A DNA stretch of 64,000 nucleotides, taken from Desulfovibrio sp. (lineage in GTDB: Bacteria; Desulfobacterota; Desulfovibrionia; Desulfovibrionales; Desulfovibrionaceae). Below, one piece after another: positions 9,821 to 19,813 of the stretch; the stretch's first letter is position 1, and every line of letters starts with the position of its first letter. The notes under the pieces are model-generated. The model saw only the letters and a list, made by a program, of their open reading frames with translations, had not been told where the DNA came from and searched no databases. Location of the stretch: NCBI GenBank assembly GCA_031291035.1, contig JAISLI010000050.1, positions 43,846 through 107,845 on the forward strand, read 5' to 3'. A program made the position numbers and the translations under genes.

Positions 9821-11551
9821 ATGAAATCCAGGACGCTTGTCCTGTTCTGCGCGCTTCTGCTGGCGGCGTTCCCGGTATCTTTTCTGGGGTGCAGCGGCTG
9901 CGTCGGCAAGAAGGCGGACAAGGCCGCCCCCGCCGTCAGCGCCGACCGGCCGCCGGAAACGCGGCCCGCGCCTTCCGAACTTTCCGCCGGAGCTCTCGAC
10001 ACCTACGCCTACCTGGTTTTTGCCTCATGTATGTACGATGAGGATGAAAAAGGTCTCTTTGAGGCAAGGGAACTGATGAAGCGGGCCAAACTTCCGGCAA
10101 AAGCGTGGATGGAGGGCGGCGTGTGGCTTTTGGGGCTGAGATCGCCCCATGCCGCGCCTTTTCTGGAAGACGCGCACAGCTTGTGGCCGGATGACGCGTC
10201 GCTCAACCTGCTTTATGCCGAGGCGCTGATAAACGACGGCGGGATAGAGCGGGCAATCGCGCTTATTCGCGCGTATCTGCGGAAAAATCCGGACTCCTTT
10301 GACGCGCGTCTTGAACTTGCCCTGCTTCTGGTCAAGAACAGGGAATTTATGGAAGCGGAGGAACTGCTCGGAGCCATTCCGGCAAAAAAACGGACGCCCC
10401 TTGTCAACTATTATTTTGCGAGAGCATTGATCGGCATGCAGCGTCAAACCGAGGCATTGCCTCTGCTGCAGGCCGTTGTCAGGGAGCAGCCGGATTTTGT
10501 GGAGGCGCTTGCGGAACTGGCCTTTGTTCACGAGCAGCGTTCAAATTTGCCGGAGGCGCGCAAGGTTTACGAACGCATTCTCAAACTTGACTTTGCCGCG
10601 CCGGACGTGCTGTTGCGTCTCATCAACATTTCCCTTCGGCTCCGGCAGCCGGAAAAGGCGCTCAAGTATATGCAACGGGGGCCGGACACAAAGCAGTTCC
10701 GCCTGGCGGTGGCGGGCATGTTCATGGATTTTCAGCATGCTCTTCAGGCGGAAAACATCCTGAAAAAAATCGCGGTGGAGGGCGACAAAAGCGGTGAATC
10801 CCACATTTTGCTTGCGGATGTCGCGTATCAACAGCGGCGCGATCTGGCCGGCGCGCTTGCCTGGCTTGACAAGGTGCCGGCGGAAAGCAAACACGCGGGA
10901 CAGGCGCAATTATTGCGCGCGCGCATTCTGGCCGAGGCCGGCCGGGGCGCGCAGGCTCTTGAGGAGACCCGCAGGGGACAGCAAAAATTTACGGACCTCT
11001 CCGATTTCTGGGAGATGGAAATCCGTATTCTGGCCCATGAAAAAAAGATGGCGGAAGCGCTTGAAGCCGCCCGCAAGGCCGTTGGGCTCTGGCCCAAAAA
11101 TTCGGATTTGCTGTTTTTGCTCGGCTCGCTGCTTGATGAAACAGGCGATAAAAAAGAGGCTTTCAGGGTGATGGAAACAATTTTGGAGAGCCACCCGGAC
11201 AACTTTCAGGCGCTCAATTATGTGGGTTACACCTTGTCCGAGGAAAATCATGATCTGGACAGGGCGCTGGAACTGATTGTCAAGGCCGACCAGCTTTCGC
11301 CGAACAAATCGTACATAGTGGATTCCCTCGCCTGGGCGCTTTTCAAGGTTGGCCGAGCGCAGGAAGCCCTAGTTGAAATCCGCCGGGCGGTGGACCTGGG
11401 AGGGCAGCCGAACCCTTCCATCTGGGAGCACTACGGCGATATTGCCCGGCATCTGAATCTCAGGGATGAAGCCCGCAAGGCTTACCAAAATGCTCTGGAT
11501 CTCAAACCGGCCAATGCCGAGTCCTTGCGCCGCCGTCTGTCACAGCTATGA
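9821..11551 (+). CDS. TPR-repeat lipoprotein
   Basis: Lipoprotein-like signal FPVSFLGCSG from MKSRTL at 9821; multiple TPR helices. Confidence 0.85.
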   Translation: MKSRTLVLFCALLLAAFPVSFLGCSGCVGKKADKAAPAVSADRPPETRPAPSELSAGALDTYAYLVFASCMYDEDEKGLFEARELMKRAKLPAKAWMEGGVWLLGLRSPHAAPFLEDAHSLWPDDASLNLLYAEALINDGGIERAIALIRAYLRKNPDSFDARLELALLLVKNREFMEAEELLGAIPAKKRTPLVNYYFARALIGMQRQTEALPLLQAVVREQPDFVEALAELAFVHEQRSNLPEARKVYERILKLDFAAPDVLLRLINISLRLRQPEKALKYMQRGPDTKQFRLAVAGMFMDFQHALQAENILKKIAVEGDKSGESHILLADVAYQQRRDLAGALAWLDKVPAESKHAGQAQLLRARILAEAGRGAQALEETRRGQQKFTDLSDFWEMEIRILAHEKKMAEALEAARKAVGLWPKNSDLLFLLGSLLDETGDKKEAFRVMETILESHPDNFQALNYVGYTLSEENHDLDRALELIVKADQLSPNKSYIVDSLAWALFKVGRAQEALVEIRRAVDLGGQPNPSIWEHYGDIARHLNLRDEARKAYQNALDLKPANAESLRRRLSQL

Positions 11552-12336
11552 AAACCCGCGTTCTTTTCGCCCTGCTCATCCTTCTTTCGGCTTGCGCAAA
11601 GCCGGCCGCGGTCGACGTGACGGAGGAAAAGCGAAACGGGATGGACAATTTGCGGAACTATCTGGCTTCGGCGGATGTGCCCTCCACGCCGTTTCATGTG
11701 CGGATGAGCCTGCGTTTCGGCTCCGCCGAGGATACGCGGCGGGTGACGGCCCTGTTCTGGGGCAACGGCGAAGATCGCCTGCGGCTTGACGTCATGGCGG
11801 GCATTGGAGTCACAGCGGCAAAAATCGCAGAGGACGACCGGCATTTCCTCGTATACAGCCCCAATGAAAACAAAGCCTGGTTTTTTCAGGGAACGGCGAA
11901 ACCCCTTTTGCGGATAGGGGTTCCCATACCGTTTCATCTCAGTCATCTGGCGAATCTGCTGAATGGACGTTATGCCCGCGTTTTCGGGAAGGAGTGCGGC
12001 CAGGGAGAATTGTCGCAGGATGGTCTTTTGCGTTGCGAGCTTGCCGGCAAACCCGGCGGCAGTCTGACCATCGACGCCGACGGGTTGCCGCGTCTCTGGC
12101 ATGAAAACCGGAAGGACGGTGGGTGGGAAATGCGGATTGTTTATAGCGAGGACGCGCGCGGTTTGCCGCATCGCCTGATGCTCACGGCGGAAGACGGCAA
12201 ACGCGCCGTTGTTCTTGTCAAGGAACGCGAAAAACCGTCAACGCCTTTTACAGACGGGCAGTTGCGCCTTGCCTTGCCGGAGGATACGCCGCTTTTGCCG
12301 TTGGCAAAGTACAAATCCGTCCTCCGCGGGCAATAA
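11548..12336 (+). CDS. Putative lipoprotein, LolB/DUF4292-like
   Basis: Lipobox LLILLSACAKP; 4-bp overlap with upstream TPR gene. Confidence 0.65.
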   Translation: MKTRVLFALLILLSACAKPAAVDVTEEKRNGMDNLRNYLASADVPSTPFHVRMSLRFGSAEDTRRVTALFWGNGEDRLRLDVMAGIGVTAAKIAEDDRHFLVYSPNENKAWFFQGTAKPLLRIGVPIPFHLSHLANLLNGRYARVFGKECGQGELSQDGLLRCELAGKPGGSLTIDADGLPRLWHENRKDGGWEMRIVYSEDARGLPHRLMLTAEDGKRAVVLVKEREKPSTPFTDGQLRLALPEDTPLLPLAKYKSVLRGQ

Positions 12337-12456
12337 GCGAATTGACATTGAAATTGTATAATTGTTCCGTGGAGATTTGTCCGCAAACTGGTTTTGCGGC
12401 GTTGCGAATGACACAGCGGCGCATGTTGCGGCTGTCGGATTTATCGGGGAGGAGTC

Positions 12457-12906
12457 GTGCGGCGCATTCATATCGCTTCCGATCACGCGGGTTTTGTCCT
12501 GAAACGGATATTGGCGCGGAATCTGGCGGAGCGGGGTTGCGAGGTCGCGGATGACGGACCTTTCACGGAGGAAAGCTGCGACTATCCCGTTATGGCGCAC
12601 AAACTCTGCCATGCCGTCGCGCGTGAGGGCTGCCTTGGCATTCTGGTTTGCGGTTCCGGCATCGGCATGTCCATGGCGGCCAACCGGCACCCCGAAATCA
12701 GGGCGGCTCTCTGCACGACGGAACTGCACGCGGGCTTGGCGCGCCGGCACAACAATGCCAATGTTCTCTGTCTCGGCGCCAGAATTACCGGTGTGGAACT
12801 CGCCATGTCCATTGTGGCGGCATTTCTGGAAAACGACTTTGAGGGCGGCCGCCATGCGCGCCGCATCGGCCTGCTCGCGCCGCTTGCCGAAAACCTTGAA
12901 ACCTGA
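12457..12906 (+). CDS. rpiB: Ribose-5-phosphate isomerase B
   Basis: IASDHAGFVLK, GILVCGSGIGMSMAANR, RHNNANVLCLGAR; GTG start. Confidence 0.93.
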   Translation: MRRIHIASDHAGFVLKRILARNLAERGCEVADDGPFTEESCDYPVMAHKLCHAVAREGCLGILVCGSGIGMSMAANRHPEIRAALCTTELHAGLARRHNNANVLCLGARITGVELAMSIVAAFLENDFEGGRHARRIGLLAPLAENLET

Positions 12907-12914
12907 GGCACAGC

Positions 12915-14366
12915 ATGCTGTTGTATAATACCCTCGGACGCAAAAAAGAAGAATTCATACCTGTCAGGCCCGGCAGGGCAACCATGTATGTTTGCGGCAT
13001 AACAGCCTATGATTTCTGCCATATCGGACATGCGCGGTCAGCCGTTTTTTTTGATGTTCTGGCGCGCCGTCTGCGCCATTCAGGCCACAATCTCACATTC
13101 GTGCGCAATTTTACCGATGTGGACGACAAGATTATCGCGCGGGCCAACAGCGAGGGGCGTGATTGGCTGGAGGTGGCGAACACCCACATCGCCGCCTTTC
13201 ATGAGGACATGGACCGTCTGAAGGTTTTGCGCGCGGATTTTGAGCCGCGCGCGACAGAGTATATTCCGCAGATACAGGAAATTTGCGTGACCTTGATTGC
13301 CGCGGGCAAGGCCTATGCGACTCCCTCCGGCGACGTGTATTTTCGCGTGCGGGCCTGGCCCAGGTACGGCCGGCTCTCGGGACGCGGTCTGGATGAACTG
13401 CTTGCCGGAGCGCGGGTCGTCTCCGGAGAGGAGAAGGAAGACCCGCTGGACTTCGCCCTCTGGAAGGCGGCGAAGAACGGCGAACCGTTCTGGGAGAGCC
13501 CCTGGGGCAAGGGCAGGCCGGGCTGGCATATAGAGTGTTCCGCCATGAGCGCTCCCTGGTTGCCCCTTGATATACACGGCGGCGGGCAGGATTTGATTTT
13601 TCCGCATCACGAGAACGAGATCGCCCAGTCTGAGGCCGCCGGCAATGCCGCTCTGGCGAACTACTGGATACACAACGGTTTTGTGCAGACGAACGCGGAG
13701 AAAATGTCAAAATCTTTGGGCAATGCTACTACAATTCGCGCGATGTTAAAAAATTATCTGCCGGAAACATTACGTTTTTTTATTTTGAGCAAGCATTACC
13801 GCAGTCCCGTCGATTTTACGCAGCAAAGCATGGATGAAGCGGAAAAGGCCCTTCGTCGCGTCTATTCCGCTCTGCTGGAGGCAAGCGGCGCCCTCGCGCG
13901 CGGAAAATGGAAAAATTCCGCGTTGCCCGAAAACATGCGCCGGGAATGGGAATCACTGCCGGAAGCCTTCGAGGTCGCCCTTGACGATGACGTCAATACG
14001 GCCCAGGCGCTGGGACAGATTTTTTCACAGACGAGGCTTGTAAACCGTCTGCTGGAGGACAAAAATCTGCGCGGCAGCGAAGGCGGGCGTAAAATGCTGG
14101 CGGAATTCCTTGAGCGCGCCTTTGACTGGGAACGCCAGCTCGGTCTTTTCGGCGCCACGCCGGCCGCGTTTCTGGAGGAGCTGCGGGATATCCGCGTCCG
14201 GCGAAAAAATCTCGACAGGGGACGCATCGCAGACCTGCTCAAACGGCGGGAAATTGCCCGCGCCGGGGAAAATTTTGCCGAATCCGATGAACTGCGCGAC
14301 AGGCTTGCCGAATCCGGCGTCACCGTGCGCGACACGCGGGAAGGCCAGATTTGGGATTTGGAGTGA
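12915..14366 (+). CDS. cysS: Cysteinyl-tRNA synthetase
   Basis: YVCGITAYDFCHIGHAR, GWHIECSAMS, KMSKSLGN. Confidence 0.98.
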   Translation: MLLYNTLGRKKEEFIPVRPGRATMYVCGITAYDFCHIGHARSAVFFDVLARRLRHSGHNLTFVRNFTDVDDKIIARANSEGRDWLEVANTHIAAFHEDMDRLKVLRADFEPRATEYIPQIQEICVTLIAAGKAYATPSGDVYFRVRAWPRYGRLSGRGLDELLAGARVVSGEEKEDPLDFALWKAAKNGEPFWESPWGKGRPGWHIECSAMSAPWLPLDIHGGGQDLIFPHHENEIAQSEAAGNAALANYWIHNGFVQTNAEKMSKSLGNATTIRAMLKNYLPETLRFFILSKHYRSPVDFTQQSMDEAEKALRRVYSALLEASGALARGKWKNSALPENMRREWESLPEAFEVALDDDVNTAQALGQIFSQTRLVNRLLEDKNLRGSEGGRKMLAEFLERAFDWERQLGLFGATPAAFLEELRDIRVRRKNLDRGRIADLLKRREIARAGENFAESDELRDRLAESGVTVRDTREGQIWDLE

Positions 14367-14370
14367 CCCC

Positions 14371-15780
14371 TTGACGACAGCCCTGTCTCTTTTGCTCCGC
14401 CGCGCCCTGACTTGGTTTCTGGCCGCAACCTTTGTCGTTCAGGCGCTGCCCGCGCCCGCCCACGCGTTTCTTTTCGGCGGGGTCACGATCAGGGACGAAA
14501 AGGAGATGGGCCGGAAATTTGACGCCATGATCCGATCAAATCTGTCTGTCATTGACGATCCCGAGGTCAGGCAATACGTCATGTCTCTCACTGAACGTCT
14601 TGTCCGGACCATGCCGAAACAGCCCTACACCTTCAACGCGTCGGTGATCCTGAACAACGCGCTTAACGCTTTTGCCGTGCCCGGGGGCTACATTTATGTT
14701 TTTTCCGGCCTGATTATGAATTTCGACAGCGAGGACGAGCTGGTCGGCGTCATGGCCCACGAACTTGCGCACGTCACGCAGCGGCATGTCGCTTCGCGGC
14801 TTGAGCGGGCGCAGTTTGTCTCCCTGGGTTCGTTACTGCTTGCCGTCGCCGGCATAGCCGCCGGAGGTCCCGGAGGCGGAGCGGTGGCCGTGAGCGCCCT
14901 GGGCGCCGGTCAGGCTACCATGCTCAATTACAGCCGTCTTGACGAGACAGAGGCCGATCAGATAGGTCTGCAATACTTGGTCGCCGCCGGATACCCGCCG
15001 GAAGGCATGGTGAACGGCTTCAAGGTGCTTCGGCGGAAAAGCATGATGAGCGGCGCTTCCGTACCCTCCTATCTCTCCACGCATCCCGCCATAGGCGAAC
15101 GCATAAATACCCTTCAGTCCAGGATAGCCGCCATGCCCGACAAAGCGCGGGAAAGTCCTTCGGAGAACCGGCGCTTCAAGCGCGTGAACACGCTGCTTTG
15201 GGCTCGCTACGGCGACGAGCAGGCGGCCCTGCAGCGTTTTTCCAAAAACGACGCTCTTTCCTGCATGGGCAGAGGGATTGTGCTGAACCGGCTGAACAGA
15301 ATTCCGCAGGCTTCCGCGGCCTTTGACAAAGCTTTGGCGGCCGCTCCGGACGATGCCCTGGTGTTGCGCGAGGCCGGCGTGTTTCACTTTCGCAGGGGCG
15401 AGATGCGGCGTGCCGGGGATCTGCTTGAAGCGGCGCTGCGCCTGGACCCGAAGGATTACATGGCCGCTTTTTACTACGCCCGCATGCTGGACGAGACCGG
15501 ACGCGGCGGAGCCGCCGGATATTATGAAGACGTTCTGCGCCATGTGCCGGAGGATGCCGAAGTGCATGAGGCCTATGCGCGTTCGCTGGGAAAATCCGGC
15601 AGGCAGTTTGAGGCCTATGTTCATCTGACGTACAGCGTGCTGTACGCCGACAGGCAGAAACTGGCGGAGCGCTATTTTGCGAAGGCGCGAAGCCTTGCTG
15701 AACACGCGCCGGACAAGCGCCCTTTTCAGCGTTTGGAAGCGGCGTACAAAGAACGCAGGGAAATGTGGAAAAAACGATGA
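14371..15780 (+). CDS. M48-family metalloprotease with TPRs (BepA/YfgC-like)
   Basis: [10 protein letters not shown] zinc motif, signal peptide from TTG start at 14371, C-terminal TPRs. The ORF-track start at 14110 overlaps cysS and is spurious. Confidence 0.88.
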   Translation: MTTALSLLLRRALTWFLAATFVVQALPAPAHAFLFGGVTIRDEKEMGRKFDAMIRSNLSVIDDPEVRQYVMSLTERLVRTMPKQPYTFNASVILNNALNAFAVPGGYIYVFSGLIMNFDSEDELVGVMAHELAHVTQRHVASRLERAQFVSLGSLLLAVAGIAAGGPGGGAVAVSALGAGQATMLNYSRLDETEADQIGLQYLVAAGYPPEGMVNGFKVLRRKSMMSGASVPSYLSTHPAIGERINTLQSRIAAMPDKARESPSENRRFKRVNTLLWARYGDEQAALQRFSKNDALSCMGRGIVLNRLNRIPQASAAFDKALAAAPDDALVLREAGVFHFRRGEMRRAGDLLEAALRLDPKDYMAAFYYARMLDETGRGGAAGYYEDVLRHVPEDAEVHEAYARSLGKSGRQFEAYVHLTYSVLYADRQKLAERYFAKARSLAEHAPDKRPFQRLEAAYKERREMWKKR

Positions 15781-16337
15781 CGGAGACGCACGGCACCACC
15801 ATTCTGCTGGTCAGGCGCAACGGCCGTGTCGCCATGGCCGGGGACGGGCAGGTGACATTCGGCCAGAACATGGTCATGAAACAGACTGCCCAGAAGGTGC
15901 GCCGCCTCAGCGACGGCACCGTCCTCGCGGGTTTTGCGGGCGCCACGGCTGACGCCTTCACGCTTTTTGAACTTTTTGAGGAGAAGCTCAAGCATTTCAG
16001 CGGCAATTTGCTGCGTTCCGCTGTGGAACTGGCGCGGGAATGGCGCAGGGACAAATACCTGCGCAGGCTGGAAGCCATGCTGCTCCTTGCCGATGCCGCG
16101 CATTTGCTTGTTCTTTCGGGAAACGGCGACGTCATTGAACCGGATGACGGGGTCACCGCCATCGGAAGCGGCGGGCCATACGCTCTGGCGGCCGCCCGGG
16201 CGCTGCTTGAGCACAGCGAACTCGACGCCGGGGAGATCGCCCGCGCGGCCATGGGCATTGCCGCGGACATTTGCGTGTACACAAACCGTCATCTGACCAT
16301 AGAGACGCTGGCCGCGGAAACGGAAAAGGCAGGCTGA
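15777..16337 (+). CDS. hslV: ATP-dependent protease subunit HslV
   Basis: [42 protein letters not shown] overlap with upstream gene. Confidence 0.95.
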   Translation: MTETHGTTILLVRRNGRVAMAGDGQVTFGQNMVMKQTAQKVRRLSDGTVLAGFAGATADAFTLFELFEEKLKHFSGNLLRSAVELAREWRRDKYLRRLEAMLLLADAAHLLVLSGNGDVIEPDDGVTAIGSGGPYALAAARALLEHSELDAGEIARAAMGIAADICVYTNRHLTIETLAAETEKAG

Positions 16338-17249
16338 ATGCCCCCTTCCCCTGTCCGGCTTTCAACCGGCTGCAAGGTCAATTTCGGCCTTCGCATTGTC
16401 GGCGTGAGGCCGGACGGCTACCACGAGCTGGACTCCATTTTGTATCCCCTGCCGTATCCGCGTGATGGGCTGACCATTCGCCGCGCGTCCCGGGACGGAA
16501 TCAGGGTTGTTTGTTCCGACCCGGACATTGACGCCGAAAATAATACCCTGACAAAAGCCTACGCGGCCTTTGCGGAAGTTGCGGGCCCGGTTCCCGGTCT
16601 TGAAGTTTTCCTGCAAAAACGCATTCCCGTCGGAGCCGGTCTCGGCGGCGGCAGCGGCAATGCGGCCGCACTGCTGCGCTGGCTGAACAGGGAAAGCGCG
16701 CGCCCGCTGAATATGGAGGCCCTGGCCGGGCTCGCCCTGACCGTGGGGGCCGACACGCCGTTTTTTCTGCGGGCTTCCCCCTGTCGTGTTCAGGGTATCG
16801 GAGAGAGAATCACGCCCGTCGCATTGGACTTGTCCGGCTGTCCGTTGGTTCTGGTCTGCCCGGACATTCAGGTCAGCACAGGCCGGGCCTACGCCGCCTA
16901 CGACGCGTCGCTCCTGCCCCCAAAACCTCTTGCGGGGCGGAAGCGCTTGACAAAATCCGTATCGGGGGATAAATGTTCTCCCCTGTTTGAGGCGGCACGG
17001 AGAACATATTTCCGCGACACTCCGGGGAATGGTCTTGTGAACGATCTGGAGGCGGTCGTCTTTCAAGGACAGCCGGCACTGGCCTCCATCAAGGCCGGAC
17101 TGTTGCGGCTTGGCGCCGACGCGGCATGTATGAGCGGGAGCGGTTCAAGCCTGTTTGGCCTGTTTCCCCGGCACGGGGCGGAGTCGGCCGCAAAGGCCGC
17201 GTTCGCGTTGCGGACAGGGCGGAGGCGCGTATTTCTGCTGAGTTTGTGA
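16338..17249 (+). CDS. ispE: 4-diphosphocytidyl-2-C-methyl-D-erythritol kinase
   Basis: KVNFGLRIVGVRPDGYHELDSI, KRIPVGAGLGGGSGNAAALL (GHMP motif). Confidence 0.96.
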   Translation: MPPSPVRLSTGCKVNFGLRIVGVRPDGYHELDSILYPLPYPRDGLTIRRASRDGIRVVCSDPDIDAENNTLTKAYAAFAEVAGPVPGLEVFLQKRIPVGAGLGGGSGNAAALLRWLNRESARPLNMEALAGLALTVGADTPFFLRASPCRVQGIGERITPVALDLSGCPLVLVCPDIQVSTGRAYAAYDASLLPPKPLAGRKRLTKSVSGDKCSPLFEAARRTYFRDTPGNGLVNDLEAVVFQGQPALASIKAGLLRLGADAACMSGSGSSLFGLFPRHGAESAAKAAFALRTGRRRVFLLSL

Positions 17250-17254
17250 CGTGC

Positions 17255-17329
17255 TGGGATGTAGCCAAGTGGTAAGGCAACGGGTTTTGGCTCCGTCATA
17301 CGAAGGTTCGACCCCTTCCATCCCAGCCA
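17255..17329 (+). tRNA. tRNA-Gln (anticodon TTG), CCA encoded
   Basis: TGGGATG...CATCCCA acceptor pairing, D-loop AGCCAAGTGGTAAGGCA, anticodon loop TTTTGGC, T-loop GGTTCGACC, encoded GCCA 3' end. Confidence 0.95.
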
Positions 17330-17420
17330 ATTGGAGCACGTCACGTTGGAGCGAATTGGGGCAGTTCACCCGGCTCCTGTCCGCCGGGCTGGAAGCAGTC
17401 AGCGGATGGAGCCGGCTGTG

Positions 17421-17459
17421 GATTGAAACGAGTGAATTGTTTCAAACGTTAATTGCTGT
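17421..17459. repeat. Copy of dispersed intergenic repeat (module GATTGAAACGAGTGAA + GTGAATTGTTTCAAACGTTAATTGCT)
   Basis: Matches 34336-34352 and 34418-34447 with few mismatches. Confidence 0.7.
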
Positions 17460-17557
17460 AGTACACGCCCGCCTGAGCGGCTTGATGCGTTTGCCTTTAT
17501 GTCCCGCGGCGGTGCGGCAAAGACGGGCTCCGGCTTTTACCGGAGGACAGGCACAAC

Positions 17558-18505
17558 ATGTTCGGCGCTATGAAAATTGTTACCGGAGGCTCAAATCCGG
17601 AACTGGCCAGGGGCATTTGCGACCATCTTGGTTGCCGACTCACGCCCACGCTTGCCACGACTTTCAGCGACGGCGAGCTGCGTATTGAAATCGGTGAAAA
17701 CGTCCGCGGCGATGATGTGTTCGTTGTCCAGCCTGCCTGTCCTCCGGCGGTCAACCGCAATCTCATTCAGCTCTGCCTGATGCTGGACGCGCTCAAACGC
17801 GCCAGCGCCGGCCGCATAACCGCCGTCATTCCCTATTACGCCTATGCCCGGCAGGACCGCAAGGTCAGTCCGCGCTCGCCGATAAGCGCGAAACTGGTGG
17901 CGGATTTTATCAGTGTCGCCGGGGCCGACCGCGTTGTCACCATAGATCTGCATGCCGGTCAGATCCAAGGTTTTTTCAACTGCCCGGTGGACAATATTTT
18001 TGCCGCGCCGGTCATGCTGGACACTTTGAGGGAATTCGGAACAGAAAACATTGTCATGGTTTCGCCGGACGCGGGAGGGGTTGAACGCGCGCGGGCCTAT
18101 GCCAAACGGCTCAACGCTCCCCTCGCCATCGTGGATAAACGCCGCGACCGGCCCAATCAGGCAATGGCCATGTACGTCATCGGCGATGTGGAGGAACGGG
18201 TCGCCATTATGGTGGACGACATGATCGACACGGCGGGCACGCTTTGCGCCGGCGCGGAAGTTCTGCTCAAATGCGGCGCGCGGAAAATTGTGGCCTGCGC
18301 GACCCATCCTGTTCTGTCGGGGCCCGCCATTGACCGCATCAACGCCACGGAGGCCCTTACCCAGGTCATTGTCGCCGATACCATACCCGTGGGCGACAAA
18401 ATTGAGCGTTGTCCGAAACTCAGGATTATTTCCGTAGCGGCGCTTCTTGCCAAAACCATTCACAACATCCATACGGGTTCATCCGTGAGCGTGTTGTTTG
18501 TGTAA
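17558..18505 (+). CDS. prs: Ribose-phosphate pyrophosphokinase
   Basis: IPYYAYARQDRK, TIDLHAGQIQGFF, MVDDMIDTAGTL. Confidence 0.97.
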   Translation: MFGAMKIVTGGSNPELARGICDHLGCRLTPTLATTFSDGELRIEIGENVRGDDVFVVQPACPPAVNRNLIQLCLMLDALKRASAGRITAVIPYYAYARQDRKVSPRSPISAKLVADFISVAGADRVVTIDLHAGQIQGFFNCPVDNIFAAPVMLDTLREFGTENIVMVSPDAGGVERARAYAKRLNAPLAIVDKRRDRPNQAMAMYVIGDVEERVAIMVDDMIDTAGTLCAGAEVLLKCGARKIVACATHPVLSGPAIDRINATEALTQVIVADTIPVGDKIERCPKLRIISVAALLAKTIHNIHTGSSVSVLFV

Positions 18506-18520
18506 TGAAGGAGAGGAACC

Positions 18521-19132
18521 ATGAGCATTGAAAAGACGTTATGCGTGCAAAAGCGCGAACAGTCAGGCAAAGGCCCCAGCGGCCGCCTGCGCGCGCGGAA
18601 CCTCGTCCCCGGCGTGTTCTACACCGGGGGAGGGGGGAATATTTCCGTCCAGATTCCGGCGCTTCCGCTGGACAAAATGTATGAGGAAATGGGGCATACC
18701 ACTGTGTTTAACCTCGAAATAGACGACAGCGGACAAAAATCCGTCCATCCGGTTCTGATTTGGAGCGTGCAGCGTCACCCCTACAAAAAAGCTTTCAGGC
18801 ATATTGATTTTTATGGCGTGGACTTGGACAGGGAAGTGAAAGTCGAGGTGCCCCTGGAATTTGTGGGCACGGCGCGCGGGGTGAAATTGGGGGGCACGCT
18901 GGAAACCTATCGCGAAACGCTGCGCCTTGCCGGCAAGCCCTTGGATATTCCCCGGAAAATCACGATTGACGTGACAGACATGGGCATCAATGACACCGTG
19001 ACGGTTCAGGATTTGCGGTTGCCGGCCGGTGTGCTCCCCGCCGGTGGCCGAAATTTCGTCATTGTCAGCGTTCTGGCAAAATCCAAAGACGAAACTGAAG
19101 GCGAAGCGGCGGAGTCCTCTTCCACCGGCTAG
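18521..19132 (+). CDS. rplY: 50S ribosomal protein L25/CTC
   Basis: L25-type N-terminal domain (GKGPSGRLRARNLVPGVFY), TL5/CTC C-terminal domain; upstream of pth. Confidence 0.93.
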   Translation: MSIEKTLCVQKREQSGKGPSGRLRARNLVPGVFYTGGGGNISVQIPALPLDKMYEEMGHTTVFNLEIDDSGQKSVHPVLIWSVQRHPYKKAFRHIDFYGVDLDREVKVEVPLEFVGTARGVKLGGTLETYRETLRLAGKPLDIPRKITIDVTDMGINDTVTVQDLRLPAGVLPAGGRNFVIVSVLAKSKDETEGEAAESSSTG

Positions 19133-19153
19133 CCTCTTTTTGGTATTGAACAT

Positions 19154-19182
19154 AGAGCAATTTCGCTTTGAGATTGTCGCTA
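19154..19182. repeat. Degenerate copy of AGAGCAA.TTC.CTTTGA.ATTG end-like repeat
   Basis: AGAGCAATTTCGCTTTGAGATTG compared with AGAGCAAGTTCACTTTGAAATTG at 48405. Confidence 0.5.
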
Positions 19183-19186
19183 GAGT

Positions 19187-19792
19187 ATGGAATATCAAGG
19201 GGCGCTGATCGGTCTGGGCAATCCGGGGCCCCGGTACGCCGGCACGCGCCACAACATGGGTTTTCTGCTGGTTTCCGCTCTGCTTGCGCGCGCCGGGGAG
19301 GAAGGGCGGCTTGACGAACTCAACGGTTCCCGTTTCGGCTGCGAGCTCTACAGGGTTCATCTGGCGCAATTGGGCGGAGTCTGGCTCGCGGCAAGGCCCC
19401 TGACATTCATGAATGAGAGCGGCCGTTGCGCGCGGCCGTTGCTTGCATGGCACAAACTGCCGCCGTCGCGTCTTGTTGTGGCGCATGATGAGCTTGACAT
19501 TCCGGCGGGTGAGCTGCGTTTCAAGCGGTCCGGCGGAAACGCCGGGCACAACGGCCTGAAATCCGTTGCCGAATGCCTCGGTACGCAGGATTTTTTCCGG
19601 CTCCGGATGGGGATAGGGCGTCCGTCGTGCAAGGGCGATGCGTTGAACTGGGTGCTTGGCCGTCCGGACGAAGCGGATTCCGGGCTGCTGAACGCCGCGC
19701 TGCCCAGGGCGCTTGACGTGCTGTTCGCTTTCGCCGGAACGGGTCTTGAGGCGGCTGCCCGGCTGGCCCGTCACCAGGGCGGTTCAAGTTGA
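19187..19792 (+). CDS. pth: Peptidyl-tRNA hydrolase
   Basis: LIGLGNPGPRYAGTRHNMGF, HDELDIPAGELRFKRSGGNAGHNGLKS. Confidence 0.97.
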   Translation: MEYQGALIGLGNPGPRYAGTRHNMGFLLVSALLARAGEEGRLDELNGSRFGCELYRVHLAQLGGVWLAARPLTFMNESGRCARPLLAWHKLPPSRLVVAHDELDIPAGELRFKRSGGNAGHNGLKSVAECLGTQDFFRLRMGIGRPSCKGDALNWVLGRPDEADSGLLNAALPRALDVLFAFAGTGLEAAARLARHQGGSS

Positions 19793-19813
19793 AAAAGGCG
19801 GTTGGTTTCCGCG

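Noticed and set aside
12342-12362. TTGACA and TATAAT motifs between the LolB-like gene and rpiB
   Set aside because: Spacing is only about 9 nt, incompatible with a sigma70 promoter; not called.
14110-14370. N-terminal extension of the M48 protease ORF
   Set aside because: Lies inside cysS in another frame; the signal peptide begins at TTG 14371.
15777-16337. HslV without adjacent HslU as a novel solo protease
   Set aside because: hslV and hslU are known to be unlinked in some Desulfovibrio-type genomes; absence in this window proves nothing.
18563-19774. 403-aa minus-strand ORF antisense to rplY and pth
   Set aside because: Antisense shadow of two conserved genes.
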